A DNA stretch of 64,000 nucleotides, from contig CALAJH010000001.1 of assembly GCA_937922655.1 (NCBI GenBank), forward strand, positions 62,001-126,000, read 5' to 3'. The notes under the pieces were generated by a model. That model was not told where the DNA came from. It did not search any database and worked only from the letters and a program-made list of their open reading frames with translations. This document shows, in pieces, positions 16,245-25,585 of the stretch; within the stretch, counting starts at the first letter, position 1; each line of letters starts with the position of its first letter. The DNA comes from an uncultured Bacteroidia bacterium. Lineage in GTDB: Bacteria; Bacteroidota; Bacteroidia; J057; CALAJH01. The position numbers and the translations under genes are program-made.

Positions 16245-18227
16245 CTAGCTGGGTTTTTGGTCTCCGACGCCGTACTTGATTTTAACGTCCGAATTGGGGG
16301 GACTGACCCGAATGTATCCTTGCATCTCCTGATGAAGAGCGGAGCAGAAGTCGGTGCAATACATCGAATGCACGCCAACACGGTCGGGTACCCATTTAAG
16401 CGTTTGGGTTTCTCCGGGCATGACCAAGATTTCGGCGTTGGTGTTTCCTTTTACGGCGAAACCGTGCGGGACGTCCCAGTCCTGTTCAAGATTGGTCAAG
16501 TGGAAATAGACCTCGTCGCCGAGTTTGACGCCTTCGATGTTGTCGGGCGCAAAGTGCGAACGTATCGACGTCATATAAACATGAACTTTGTTGCCTTCCC
16601 GTACCACTCGCGCTTCTTTTTCGCCCTTGGTTGCGTACGGGTGTTTGTTGTCCTCGATTTTAAAGATTTTGACGGAATTCGGGGCCACCAAGTTGGCGGG
16701 GATGGCTTGCGCATAGTGAGGTTCGCCGTTGGTCGGAAAATCCAACAACAATTTCATCTTATCGCCGCTGATATCGTAAAGTTGCGCGGACTGGGTAAGT
16801 TCGGGTCCGGTAGGCAGGTAGCGATCTTTGGTAATTTTGTTGTAGGCAATCACGTATTTGCCCCAGGGTTTTTTGGTGTCGCCGCCGGGAATGCAGAGAT
16901 GGCCGATCGAATAGTAAGTCGGTACCCGGTCTACTACCTGAAGGGTTTCCAAACTCCATTTGACGATTTCCGACGACAGGAAAAACGAGGTGTAGCCATA
17001 CCCTTTGCCGTCAAATTCGGTATGCAACGGGCCAAGCCCGGGTTTTTGCACTTCTCCTTTAATTACGGCGTCGTATTTGAGAACGGGAAGGCCGTCGTAT
17101 TCGCCCTCAAAGTTTTTCGAGGCGATCGCGTCCTGCATCTTTTTAAACGAAAAGACGGGAATAAGCGCCGCAAGTTTACCACTTCCCACGATGTATTCCC
17201 CGCTCGGGTCGACGTCGCAACCGTGAGGCGATTTGGGACAGGGCATAAGATAAACGAGGCCTTCGAGTTCTTTGGGATCGAGCACAATAACTTCGTTTTT
17301 GATTTTGGAAACGACGGTGTGCGTGCTTTCGTCCAACAAGTTGTGCGCGTAACGCACCGATTGTTTTTGACCTTTTCCGGCCTTAACGTACTCCTCGGCT
17401 TTTTTCCAGTTCACCGCGACGATAAAGTCCTTGTCGTTTTGGGACGCATTGACTTCCAAGAGCGTGTTGGCTTTTTCGGAATTGTAGCACGAGAAGAAAA
17501 ACCAACCGTGGGAAGGCCCTTTACCCGCACGGCTCAAATCCAAGTTTACGCCGGGAAGCATGATTTGGAAGGCGATGTCCATTTCCCCGGATTTTGGATC
17601 GACCTTGATGAAGCTTGCCGTGCTTCGAAAGTTTTCTTTGTAGGTTTCGATGCCGACGTCGGGGTTGTTGTCCAAGGGCACGCTAAAACGCGTACCCGCA
17701 ACGACGTATTCGGTGTTTTCGGTCAAAAACGGCGAGGAGTGATTGCCGTTGCTGTTGGGAATTTCGATGATTTCGTGCGTACGGAAGGTTTTGAGGTCGA
17801 TTCTGGCTATGCGAGGGGTATTGTTGGCGTTGATGAACGCCCAGCGTCCGTCTTGTTCCCCGTTGGTTTGGGACAAGGTCGGGTGATGGGTGTCGTCCCA
17901 CGGAACGTAGCCATGGGAGGTGTTGAGCATGGGCTTGGTTTCTTCGCTGTAACCGTAGCCACTTTCCGGACTTGCACTGAAAACGGGGATTATCCGAAGC
18001 AAACGTCCGGAGGGTAACCCGTAAACCGTTACCTGCCCGCTAAAACCGCCGGAGACGATGTTGTAAAATTCGTCGTGTTTACCCGGCTCCACGTACACTT
18101 TGCTTGCCGCATCGCTAAAAACCGAGCCTGCGGCGTTTTGCGACGAACATCCCGTCGTCAATCGCCCCGACACGACTATCGCAACGACGGCCAAAGCCCC
18201 TAAAATTAAAAATTTAAAACTTTTCAT
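16245..18227 (-). CDS. nosZ: Nitrous oxide reductase NosZ, clade II (Sec-dependent)
   Basis: 660 residues. It reduces N2O to N2 in the periplasm. The N-terminus is a Sec/lipoprotein-like signal (MKSFKFLILGALAVVAIVVS, then TTGC) with no twin arginine, the mark of clade II. Residues of about 50-480 form the seven-bladed propeller carrying CuZ histidines, for example VPWDDTHHPTLS, SNGNHSSP, KSPHGCDVDPSGEY, LGPLHTEFDGKG and GHLCIPGGD. The C-terminal cupredoxin domain has the CuA site YCTDFCSALHQEMQGY with two Cys, His and Met, plus an upstream His in DVPHGFAV. All expected ligands appear to be present and the length is typical. A cytochrome c gene precedes it and maturation genes follow. Confidence 0.98.
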   Translation of the reverse strand: MKSFKFLILGALAVVAIVVSGRLTTGCSSQNAAGSVFSDAASKVYVEPGKHDEFYNIVSGGFSGQVTVYGLPSGRLLRIIPVFSASPESGYGYSEETKPMLNTSHGYVPWDDTHHPTLSQTNGEQDGRWAFINANNTPRIARIDLKTFRTHEIIEIPNSNGNHSSPFLTENTEYVVAGTRFSVPLDNNPDVGIETYKENFRSTASFIKVDPKSGEMDIAFQIMLPGVNLDLSRAGKGPSHGWFFFSCYNSEKANTLLEVNASQNDKDFIVAVNWKKAEEYVKAGKGQKQSVRYAHNLLDESTHTVVSKIKNEVIVLDPKELEGLVYLMPCPKSPHGCDVDPSGEYIVGSGKLAALIPVFSFKKMQDAIASKNFEGEYDGLPVLKYDAVIKGEVQKPGLGPLHTEFDGKGYGYTSFFLSSEIVKWSLETLQVVDRVPTYYSIGHLCIPGGDTKKPWGKYVIAYNKITKDRYLPTGPELTQSAQLYDISGDKMKLLLDFPTNGEPHYAQAIPANLVAPNSVKIFKIEDNKHPYATKGEKEARVVREGNKVHVYMTSIRSHFAPDNIEGVKLGDEVYFHLTNLEQDWDVPHGFAVKGNTNAEILVMPGETQTLKWVPDRVGVHSMYCTDFCSALHQEMQGYIRVSPPNSDVKIKYGVGDQKPS

Positions 18228-18487
18228 ATTTTAATGGATTTATAGGTGAAAAAATTCTTTTGTGCAATTAACGCCTACGCGACTTAAAGAGAACTCCGCC
18301 GGAAAATCACCACAATCGAAACATCAAGAATTTTGGCATAAATAGTCCGCCAGCCCCGCCAAACAAAGTTTTCACTTTATTGCGGGTTGTACACTTGTTT
18401 CTCAAACGGCGTTCATTTAGCCAAATCCCACACACCGAAATTTCGACACTTGATTAAGGCGTAGGGCATGCCGTGGGTACGTACGGC

Positions 18488-18970
18488 TTACTTTTCTCCG
18501 TCCACGCTTCGCATAAATTCCAAAATCGAACGGGCGTCGGGTTCGGAAACGTTTTGGTTGGGCATTCGAACCATACACTGTTCGAGAAGGGCTTGGGCGG
18601 TCGAGTCGGTTTCAAGCATCATATCCACGTTGGTTATCATGTTCATGAGCCAAACGGGTTTACGTTTTTTGGTCAGACCCTCCCACGAGGGACCCACCAA
18701 TCGATCGCCGGTTAAACGATGGCATGCCGCGCATTTTACTTCGTAGATGGACTTCCCGTCCGCAACCATTTTAGGGTCCAAGGGATTGGAAAGCTTGACC
18801 TCCGTAATTTCGTTTCCGCGCTTAATCTCCCCCCGCAATTTGGGTTTGTTTTCGTTTGCACCGCCTTGATTTTCGGAAGATGTGGATTTTCCACCGCATC
18901 CAACGACAACGAGCGCGAAAGCCAAAATCCAGCCCCTTGCCAACAATCCAAAATTTAATATTGTGTTCAT
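18488..18970 (-). CDS. Lipoprotein c-type cytochrome of the nos cluster
   Basis: 160 residues. The N-terminus has a hydrophobic segment ending in a lipobox (FALVVVGC), so it is probably anchored on the periplasmic face. After a flexible Asn/Gly/Lys-rich linker comes a single class I haem site, CAACH (about residue 82-86), with a downstream axial Met candidate in QCMVRMPNQNVSEPDARSI. The spacing and the GPSWEGLTKKRK segment fit mono-haem cytochrome c. Clade II nos clusters commonly carry such a gene beside nosZ, where it likely delivers electrons from the quinone pool to the CuA site. The 260-bp gap to nosZ leaves open whether they share one transcript. Confidence 0.9.
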   Translation of the reverse strand: MNTILNFGLLARGWILAFALVVVGCGGKSTSSENQGGANENKPKLRGEIKRGNEITEVKLSNPLDPKMVADGKSIYEVKCAACHRLTGDRLVGPSWEGLTKKRKPVWLMNMITNVDMMLETDSTAQALLEQCMVRMPNQNVSEPDARSILEFMRSVDGEK

Positions 18971-19268
18971 ATGGTTTAATTTAGGTTAGGTTTATTCCAT
19001 CTTTTAGCTTTTGAAATACTCTGCATCGGGCTTACGTTGCATCGATACGTAATATTTTTTAAAACTTTCAAAGACGGTAAAAAATTAAAATAAGGACGCG
19101 TCAATTCCAAATTAAACGACAAAAAGGCGGACAAAAACGAAAAAAATATTCACGGGCTTAAAACGTAAATTTGCCGCCTATAAATTTGTTCTTGCAGCCG
19201 CAAACATCGCGCAACAACGCTCCCGCGAAACCGTATCGACGCGGCACACGAATAAAATTTATTGTCGT

Positions 19269-19541
19269 CTAATCTTCACGGCGCCTTCGGTAGCGCAAAC
19301 AAAGCACGGAAACAAATACTTTTCTTTCGACGAAAAGGGCGTCGGTTTGTTTGGCGCGTTCGATGAGTTCGTCGAAAAGGTCGTAATGCGGTTTGCCGGG
19401 TTTGTCCTCGAACAAACGTCGGGGGGCGCCGATGCGTTCGGCAAAGGCGTGAAGCTCGTCGAGGCTGTCGGCGGTGCAATGCGCCGTTAGGCGACAGCGT
19501 CCCCGATAAAAAATCGTTCTTGGCGTATCAACGTAAACCAT
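19269..19541 (-). CDS. DUF4031 domain protein
   Basis: 90 residues from the ATG giving MVYVDTPRTIFYRGRCR. The pattern VYVD-x-P-(10-15)-H-x4-DSLDELHAFAERIG-x3-R-x-F-x2-KPGKPHYDL is that of DUF4031, a small bacterial protein family of unknown biochemical role, usually about 80-100 residues. The C-terminus ends in a run of arginines. No neighbour suggests a function. A TATATTTG box ends six bases before the ATG, so the transcript is probably leaderless, and the earlier in-frame start at 19550 would lie within that box. Confidence 0.8.
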   Translation of the reverse strand: MVYVDTPRTIFYRGRCRLTAHCTADSLDELHAFAERIGAPRRLFEDKPGKPHYDLFDELIERAKQTDALFVERKVFVSVLCLRYRRRRED

Positions 19542-19547
19542 TAAATG

Positions 19548-19555
19548 CAAATATA
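19548..19555 (-). promoter_or_regulatory. -7 box of the DUF4031 gene
   Basis: TATATTTG on the minus strand, six bases before the chosen ATG at 19541. A TTTG is present only 15 nt further upstream (19571-19574), shorter than the usual spacer, so the -33 element is uncertain. Confidence 0.45.
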
Positions 19556-19692
19556 TTCAAAATTTATACCCAAAATTTGCACCGAAGCGAAAATGTGGAA
19601 AACCACGGCGGAAAGGTCGCCGTTTTGACGTATTTTTGTCCCGTCAAATCGACGAAAGCGTCGAAACAAACGGTTATTTATCCCAAATTTCT

Positions 19693-20886
19693 ATGCATCC
19701 GCAAGAACCGATTTCCATTCTCATCGTTGACGACGAAAGCGCCAACCTTCAAGCCTTTATTTCGTATTTGCAAAAATCGGCTTTAAACCTAAACATTCTC
19801 AATGCGGTCAATGGTGAAATGGCCTTGAAGATTGCCGAAATAAAACGACCGGACCTCGTCATCATGGATTGGGAAATGCCGGTGATGGACGGAATCGAAG
19901 CCTTAAAGCAACTCAAAGCCCGGCCTGAAACCGAAGACGTCCCCGTCATCATCGCCACCGGGAAAATGACCGAACCCAAATACATCGAAGAAGCCTTCGA
20001 CGCGGGCGCGGCGGATTTTTTGCGTAAGCCCGTCGAGCAAATCGAATTGCTTTCCCGCGTCCGTTCGGTGCTCAACCTTTCGCGATCGTATCGAAAAATC
20101 AAACAACAAAACAAAGAAATTCGGGATAGCATCACTTACGCCAGCCGTATCCAGCAGTCGCTTCTGCCGCCGCTCGTTGATTTGACGCGCGCCGTATCCG
20201 ACGCCTTCGTACTTTACCAACCCCGGGACATCGTTTCGGGAGACTTTTATTGGCTGCGCACCAAACGCAAACAACTCGTTTTGGCCGTAGCCGACTGCAC
20301 GGGCCACGGCGTTCCCGGCTCGTTCATGACCATTCTCGGCATGAACCACATCACCCAAATCTACCGCGATTTTCGAGACATCGAAATCAACATCCTGCTC
20401 GACGAACTCAACGAGCGTATTTGCGCCATTCTACGCCAGACCTACGGCAATTTGGAGGAAGTGGTCGTCCCGCCGATGGACGGTATGGACATCGCCTTGT
20501 GTAAAATCGAAACCGACACGGGAAAAGTCGCCTTCGCCAGCGCAGGACGACCCATGTATTTGGTCAAAAACGGACAACTCGAAGTCGTCAAGGGGTCGCC
20601 GCGCCCCATCGGCGGCACCTCCCTCATGTATCAGTACAACTATGAAAAATACGAGGCGGACGTCTCGCCGGGCGATTGCGTTTATTTGTTTTCCGACGGC
20701 ATTACCGACCAGTTCAGCGCCGACAACAGCCGAAAATTCGGCGCCAAGCGAATGAAGGAAATGATTTTGGGGATGTACCACGAACCGATGGACAAACAAA
20801 AACAAATCGTCGAACAGACCCTTGCCGCGTGGAAGGGAAACAACGAACAGACCGACGACATTTGCGTCGTCGGTTTGCGAATCTAA
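19693..20886 (+). CDS. Response regulator with PP2C/SpoIIE phosphatase output
   Basis: 397 residues from the ATG giving MHPQEPISILIVDDESAN; upstream in-frame codons (TTG) lie outside the receiver domain and a TATTTTTG box sits at 19631. Residues of about 8-125 are a receiver with the acidic pocket VDDE, phospho-acceptor Asp in VIMDWEMPVMDG, and Lys in FLRKPVEQ. A coiled linker (YRKIKQQNKEIRDSITYASRIQQSLLPP) leads to a SpoIIE/PP2C phosphatase with metal-binding Asp in VSGDFYWL, ADCTGHGVPGSFMT, LFSDGITDQ and QTDDICVVGL. It probably dephosphorylates an anti-sigma-antagonist protein when its receiver is phosphorylated. No kinase is adjacent; partners are unknown. Confidence 0.92.
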   Translation: MHPQEPISILIVDDESANLQAFISYLQKSALNLNILNAVNGEMALKIAEIKRPDLVIMDWEMPVMDGIEALKQLKARPETEDVPVIIATGKMTEPKYIEEAFDAGAADFLRKPVEQIELLSRVRSVLNLSRSYRKIKQQNKEIRDSITYASRIQQSLLPPLVDLTRAVSDAFVLYQPRDIVSGDFYWLRTKRKQLVLAVADCTGHGVPGSFMTILGMNHITQIYRDFRDIEINILLDELNERICAILRQTYGNLEEVVVPPMDGMDIALCKIETDTGKVAFASAGRPMYLVKNGQLEVVKGSPRPIGGTSLMYQYNYEKYEADVSPGDCVYLFSDGITDQFSADNSRKFGAKRMKEMILGMYHEPMDKQKQIVEQTLAAWKGNNEQTDDICVVGLRI

Positions 20887-20923
20887 ACGAACTTTCATAC
20901 ATCGCTTTTTGTTTTAGGATTTG

Positions 20924-21268
20924 ATGGAAACAACGGTTGCACCGCCCATACTTTTCAGTCCCCGGGCGATAGAAGAATTAAAGGCCATACGCGAACGCGA
21001 AAATCGTTCCGAAAGCGAATGTCTTCGCGTCGGGGTCAAAGGCGGAGGATGTTCGGGCATGACCTACGTCTTAAATTTTGACGCAAAAACCGATTGGGAC
21101 AACGTTTTCGATTTCGACGGCCTCAAAGTCGTTTTGGACAAACGGCATGAAACGTACCTGACGGGCATGCGGGTGGAATTCAACGACGGACTCAACGCAC
21201 GCGGCTTTTCTTTCGAGAATCCGAACGCCAAAACCACTTGCGGATGCGGCACCTCGTTTTCGGCTTAA
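20924..21268 (+). CDS. HesB/IscA-type iron-sulfur cluster assembly protein
   Basis: 114 residues from the ATG giving METTVAPPILFSPRAIEEL. The three conserved Cys of A-type carriers are present: one in VKGGGCSGMTYVLNF and two in the C-terminal TTCGCGTSF. The family carries or delivers Fe-S clusters, or iron, to client enzymes. IscA, SufA and ErpA subtypes cannot be told apart here, since no other isc or suf gene is in the window. The gene lies 37 bp after the phosphatase gene on the same strand, perhaps by chance. A strong terminator follows at 21428. Confidence 0.93.
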   Translation: METTVAPPILFSPRAIEELKAIRERENRSESECLRVGVKGGGCSGMTYVLNFDAKTDWDNVFDFDGLKVVLDKRHETYLTGMRVEFNDGLNARGFSFENPNAKTTCGCGTSFSA

Positions 21269-21427
21269 CCGCCGGGCCGTTTTTAAAGCCCCACCGAAAA
21301 AATTGGTCGGCCAAATACGCCGTTTAATCGAAAATTATTCGAAAACGCTGAAACAAACGCCTAATTTTGTCGTGAATCCGGTCGAAAATTTTGCGATTTT
21401 GGATTCGGTTGCTAGGTTGTTTGTTGG

Positions 21428-21468
21428 AATCCGCGAGCGTAAAGCTTCGCGGATTTTTATTTTTTTTT
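21428..21468 (+). terminator. Rho-independent terminator upstream of glnN
   Basis: A perfect 9-bp stem (21428-21436 with 21447-21455), 10-nt loop and a following T-rich tract to about 21468. It lies about 160 bp after the IscA-type gene and separates it from glnN. Confidence 0.85.
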
Positions 21469-21512
21469 AAAATTGTGGGCTGATTTTCACCTCAACTTTA
21501 ATACTATAAGCT

Positions 21513-21520
21513 TAATTTTG
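21513..21520 (+). promoter_or_regulatory. -7 box of glnN
   Basis: TAATTTTG, 15 bases before the glnN ATG. A TTTC-like candidate for -33 lies about 25 nt upstream, so only the -7 half is convincing. No obvious nitrogen-control operator was seen. Confidence 0.45.
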
Positions 21521-21535
21521 CAAAAATTATAAAAA

Positions 21536-23707
21536 ATGAATCCGCAAAGGATATTAATCGAACGCTCGGAACGCGCAACGAAAGCCAACGGAAGCTTGGA
21601 AGTCTCGAAAGTGTTTGGCGAAAACGTTTTCAACCTCAAAGCCATGCGCGAGTATTTGACCGACGAGGCTTTGGAAGCCGTATTGCGGGCGCGAAAAAGC
21701 AAGTCCCGCATAGACACCGGCGCCGCCCAAATCATCGCCAAAGGTCTGAAACAGTGGGCGTTAAACAAGGGCGCCAGCCATTACTCGCATTGGTTTCAAC
21801 CGCTGACGGGCATGACGGCCGAAAAACACGACGCGTTTTTCAAACCCCATCCATGGGACGCCTCGGGCGTCGAAAGCCTTTCGGCCCAAGACCTCATACA
21901 ACGCGAGGCCGACGCCTCTTCTTTCCCCAGCGGCGGACGGCGAAGCACCCACCGCGCCCGCGGCTACACCATCTGGGACCCCAGTTCCCCACCCTTCATC
22001 CTCGACGTCAACAACGTCAAAACCCTATACATCCCCGCCATCTTCATTTCCTATACCGGTGAAGCCCTCGACTATAAAACGCCGCTTTTGCGCTCGATTG
22101 AGGCGGTCGGCAAGGCCGCAAGCGACGTTTGCCGCCTTTTCGACCCCAAAGTCAAAGACGTATACGCCACGCTCGGCTGGGAACAGGAATATTTCGTCAT
22201 CGCCCGCCAATACTACGAAGCCCGACCCGACCTCATGTTGGCCAAACGCACCCTTTTCGGCGCCCCGCCCGCCAAACACCAAGAAAAGGCCGACCACTAT
22301 TTTGCCTCCATCCCCGAAAGCGTGCAAGCTTTTATTCATGAATTCGAAGAAGCGTGCTTTAAACTGGGCATCCCCCTTCAAACCCGCCACAACGAAGTCG
22401 CCCCCGCACAATACGAAGTCGCACCGATGTTCGAAGAGCTAAACGTCGCCGTCGACCACAACCTTTTGCTCATGGATGTCATGAACCGTATCAGCGCACG
22501 GCACAAACTCCAAGTCCTTTTCCACGAAAAACCCTTCGCCGGCATCAACGGCAGCGGAAAGCACAACAATTGGTCTTTGTCCACCGATTCGGGCGAAAAT
22601 CTTCTTTCCCCCGGCGCCAACCCCGCCGAAAATCTGCGTTTTTTGACCTTCTTCATCAACGTTTTGGCGGCGTTGAACCGTTACGAATCGTTACTGCGGG
22701 CTTGCGTCGCAAGCGCGGGCAACGACCATCGCCTCGGCGCCAACGAAGCCCCCCCGGCCATTATTTCCGCCGACATCGGCGACGCCCTCATGGACGTTAT
22801 CGTCGGTTTTATCGAAAACCGCCCGCCGCAAACCACGCCCGCCGTCCGTCCCGATTCCCTCGTCAGTTTGGAACGCATCCCCGCGCCCACCGTCGACAAC
22901 ACCGACCGCAACCGAACCTCCCCCTTCCCATTCACGGGCCACAAGTTCGAATTTCGGGCCGTCGGCGCCAACTTCAACTGCTCTTTCCCCATGACGGCCC
23001 TCAACACCATGTTGGCCGACCAACTCACCGAATTTTATCAAAAAGTAACACAAAAAACGGCCGACGGCATGGAAACCGAGGCCGCCGTCCGCACGGTGTT
23101 GATTGAAGAGGCCCAAAACGCCATGCGCATCGTTTTCAACGGCGACGGTTATTCCGACGATTGGCAAAAGGAAGCCGCAAAACGCGGACTTTCCAACCTC
23201 AAAAACACCCCCGAAGCCCTTGAACAACTCATTGCGCCCCAAGCCGTCCGGCTTTTCCAAAAACACGGCGTGCTGACCGAAGGCGAACTTCGCGCCCGTT
23301 ACAACGTCTTTTTGGACTACTACTGCAAAGACATGGAAACCGAGGCGCACCTTTATCTGGAAATGACCCGCGTACACATCCTTCCCCCCGCCTTGCGATA
23401 TCTCAAAGAATTGGCCGAAGTCTCCAAAGGATGCAACGAACTCGACTTGCAAAACGACGTCTGGAAAAAAACGGCCGCAAAAATCGACAAGCTCGTCCGC
23501 GAAATGATTTCCGCCGTAAAAGACCTCAAAAAAATCGTTCACGACGTCGAATCCAAAGAAAGCGTCGAAGAAAAAGCCCGAGCTTACGCCAACGAATGCC
23601 GCCCGCTTTTTGCCGCCATCCGCACCGCCGCCGACGAACTCGAAACCCTCGTCCCCGACGACCTTTGGAGCCTGCCCAAATATCGCGAAATGCTGTTTAT
23701 ACGATAA
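21536..23707 (+). CDS. glnN: Glutamine synthetase type III
   Basis: 723 residues, typical of GSIII (about 700-730), the form common in Bacteroidota, which makes glutamine from glutamate, ammonia and ATP. Visible GSIII features are the N-terminal VFGENVFNLKAMREYL, SHYSHWFQPLTGMTAEKHD, the metal-binding GWEQEYFVI, RHNEVAPAQYEVAP, and NGSGKHNNWS. Further residues include GHKFEFRAVGAN and the long helical C-terminal extension. The start is the ATG 15 bp after the -7 box. The gene stands alone, with a terminator before and one after it, so it is probably transcribed independently and regulated by nitrogen supply, though no operator was identified. Confidence 0.98.
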   Translation: MNPQRILIERSERATKANGSLEVSKVFGENVFNLKAMREYLTDEALEAVLRARKSKSRIDTGAAQIIAKGLKQWALNKGASHYSHWFQPLTGMTAEKHDAFFKPHPWDASGVESLSAQDLIQREADASSFPSGGRRSTHRARGYTIWDPSSPPFILDVNNVKTLYIPAIFISYTGEALDYKTPLLRSIEAVGKAASDVCRLFDPKVKDVYATLGWEQEYFVIARQYYEARPDLMLAKRTLFGAPPAKHQEKADHYFASIPESVQAFIHEFEEACFKLGIPLQTRHNEVAPAQYEVAPMFEELNVAVDHNLLLMDVMNRISARHKLQVLFHEKPFAGINGSGKHNNWSLSTDSGENLLSPGANPAENLRFLTFFINVLAALNRYESLLRACVASAGNDHRLGANEAPPAIISADIGDALMDVIVGFIENRPPQTTPAVRPDSLVSLERIPAPTVDNTDRNRTSPFPFTGHKFEFRAVGANFNCSFPMTALNTMLADQLTEFYQKVTQKTADGMETEAAVRTVLIEEAQNAMRIVFNGDGYSDDWQKEAAKRGLSNLKNTPEALEQLIAPQAVRLFQKHGVLTEGELRARYNVFLDYYCKDMETEAHLYLEMTRVHILPPALRYLKELAEVSKGCNELDLQNDVWKKTAAKIDKLVREMISAVKDLKKIVHDVESKESVEEKARAYANECRPLFAAIRTAADELETLVPDDLWSLPKYREMLFIR

Positions 23708-23720
23708 ACTTATGCCGAAA

Positions 23721-23763
23721 AAAGCGCCGCCGTTGCAAAGCATCGGCGGCGCTTTTCATTTGT
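23721..23763 (+). terminator. Terminator of glnN
   Basis: A perfect 12-bp stem (23721-23732 with 23744-23755), 11-nt loop and T-rich tail, 13 bp after the glnN stop. The symmetric A and T runs also allow it to serve the convergent minus-strand gene ending at 23785. Confidence 0.9.
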
Positions 23764-23784
23764 TTTCGGAAGGTTGCGTACCCG

Positions 23785-24174
23785 CTATTCCAACCCGACG
23801 CGATGAATTTTGTATCCTATAATGCGCACCGGCGCCGTGCCCGCGTAATGCTCTTCGACCCATTCGGAATAATAAAGCGTATAAAGCACGCCTTTGAGGC
23901 CGAAATTGAGCTTGCGAAAAAGCGTACCCGACTTTTCCGACGCTTCCATTTTTCGCACCAAAAATTTTAGCACGAACCCCGGCATAAACGCCAAGACGTT
24001 AAGGAGAAAAAGCATGTCCTTGCGGTCGTGGGCATAGGCGTTGGCCAGTACGCGCCCCAAATATCGAGCGCATCCCGTCTCTTCAAACGAAGGAAACGGC
24101 TCGTTTTTGGGCAATACGATGTTGCCTATCCGGTTCAACGCACGTATTTGACGTTCCGTAACAACCACGTCCAC
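23785..24174 (-). CDS. Hypothetical protein, 129 residues
   Basis: Starts with GTG (MDVVVTERQIRALNRIGNIVL); other GTG or GTT codons just downstream make the exact start uncertain. The protein is mostly helical, with a Cys at about 35 and a hydrophobic segment LLNVLAFMPGFVLKFLV at about 57-73, perhaps a membrane-associated helix. The LNRIGNIVLPKNEPFPSF opening recalls subunits of small membrane-bound dehydrogenase complexes, but the match is too weak to name. It is followed 11 bp later, in the minus direction, by no gene; it lies directly downstream of the TPR gene and may be co-transcribed with it. Confidence 0.55.
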   Translation of the reverse strand: MDVVVTERQIRALNRIGNIVLPKNEPFPSFEETGCARYLGRVLANAYAHDRKDMLFLLNVLAFMPGFVLKFLVRKMEASEKSGTLFRKLNFGLKGVLYTLYYSEWVEEHYAGTAPVRIIGYKIHRVGLE

Positions 24175-24185
24175 AAAAATTAATT

Positions 24186-25511
24186 TTACTTTTGTAAGTT
24201 TTGCAAACGTTCGTTATAGAGATTGTATTTGTCGGTAAGGTTGAGGTTCAATACGATTTGAACCAGCGTACGAAGGGCTTTTTCGTTGCGAGGGTCGGCG
24301 TTGTGGGCTTTTTCCATGTACGGCAGCGCCTTTTCCAGATAACCGATTTTTTCTTTTTGCAAGCGCTCGTTTTCCGCCGCTTGTTTGTAGTCGAGTTTGT
24401 TTTGTTTGTTGCTGACGGCGGCGGCCATGTTGTTGTAGATGGCGCCGAGGTTGAAGTTGGCCAGTTGATTGTTCGGTTCGATGGCCAAGGCTTGCTCGTA
24501 AAGTTTGGTGGCTTTGTCGAGATATTCTTTGTATTGGGGCGAATCTTCTCCCGCGCGGTCGGACGCTTGTTCGTAGACGTTGGCAAAGGCCAAAATCGCG
24601 GGAACGTCTTTGGGATTTTTTTGGATTTGCTCCTCAAATTTTTTGACGGCCTCGTTGAAAAGGTTGGGATGGTTGCGGTAAACCTCAAGCTCGGCTTTGA
24701 CGATGTCCTCGTCCCCCGGATAACGCTTTTTACCCTCGTCGGCCAACTGCGTGGCTTTCATCGGGTCTTTGCCCACCGTGCTGTAAAGCGTGATGAGCGT
24801 GGCGTAAATTTTGGGGATGGTGTTGTCTTTTTTGAGTTCGTCGGCCTGCTCCTTGGTTAATTTCTTTTCCGCGACCAATTTTTCGGTTTTGGCCACCGTT
24901 TCGTCGAATACCTTCAAGGATTCCTGCAAATCTTTTAGAGCGGCAAGGGAGTCGGACGGCGTTTTTTTCGCCAAAAAAATCGTGCCTCGAAAAGAATAAA
25001 TATTGTAGGTCGGCGGTTGGCCCAAGTCCTTGAAAATGCGTTCGACCTTCGTTATCGTTTCGAGGGCTTTGGAAAAGTTGTCGGCCTGATAGAACTTTTG
25101 CACGTCCAAAAGCAGATACTGCGAGAGCTTGACGCGATAAATTTTGAGTTGGTCGTACCAAGTTTTTTGGTCGAGTTCAAGGGCTTTTTCGAGGTCGTCG
25201 TAGGCGTCCAAGCGGCTGGATTCGTATTTTTCGAGCAGGGCTTTGTCGTCTTTGGCGTAAGCGAGGGCGAAAACCTCCAAATACGAACGTCCGCGGACGG
25301 CATAAGCCTTCGCCAGTTGGTTGGGTTTGAGCAGTTCGGGTTTGGCGAGTGCGGCCGTCGCCTCTTTGATGGCGTTCTCAAAACTTTTCAAGTCTTGATT
25401 CTGCATCCCGGCGTCGTATTCGATGGCGGCGTTGGTTACCTTCGTGTTTTGGCCCCGGACGGTCGCAACCGCGACCAGCGTCACGAAAAACGCCATAAAC
25501 GTCCCTTTCAT
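24186..25511 (-). CDS. Secreted tetratricopeptide-repeat protein
   Basis: 441 residues from the ATG giving MKGTFMAFFVTLVAVATVRG-Q; upstream in-frame codons add only a basic low-complexity stretch. The signal peptide predicts periplasmic or outer-membrane location. Repeated 34-residue helix pairs cover most of the mature protein, for example near residues 40-110 (AKAYAVRGRSYLEV) and 320-440 (ATKLYEQALAIEPNNQLANFNLGAIYNNMA and YMEKAHNADPRNEKALRTL). TPR proteins of this sort scaffold complexes or bind peptides; the partner is unknown. A TAACTTTG box lies 23 bp upstream of the ATG. Confidence 0.85.
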   Translation of the reverse strand: MKGTFMAFFVTLVAVATVRGQNTKVTNAAIEYDAGMQNQDLKSFENAIKEATAALAKPELLKPNQLAKAYAVRGRSYLEVFALAYAKDDKALLEKYESSRLDAYDDLEKALELDQKTWYDQLKIYRVKLSQYLLLDVQKFYQADNFSKALETITKVERIFKDLGQPPTYNIYSFRGTIFLAKKTPSDSLAALKDLQESLKVFDETVAKTEKLVAEKKLTKEQADELKKDNTIPKIYATLITLYSTVGKDPMKATQLADEGKKRYPGDEDIVKAELEVYRNHPNLFNEAVKKFEEQIQKNPKDVPAILAFANVYEQASDRAGEDSPQYKEYLDKATKLYEQALAIEPNNQLANFNLGAIYNNMAAAVSNKQNKLDYKQAAENERLQKEKIGYLEKALPYMEKAHNADPRNEKALRTLVQIVLNLNLTDKYNLYNERLQNLQK

Positions 25512-25585
25512 TGTATTCTTATTTCGTTTACACGCAAAGTTAAGCAATTTCTTTGCCATTACACAATACGTGCGGCGATTTCGAT

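Noticed and set aside
16050-18017. A 655-codon plus-strand frame opposite nosZ
   Set aside because: It is the antisense of a strongly supported enzyme gene and has no recognisable domain.
18228-18487. FNR- or NnrR-like operator upstream of nosZ
   Set aside because: TTGATGTTTCGATTG on the minus strand only half-matches the TTGAT-N4-ATCAA pattern. No better site was found, so no regulator is claimed.
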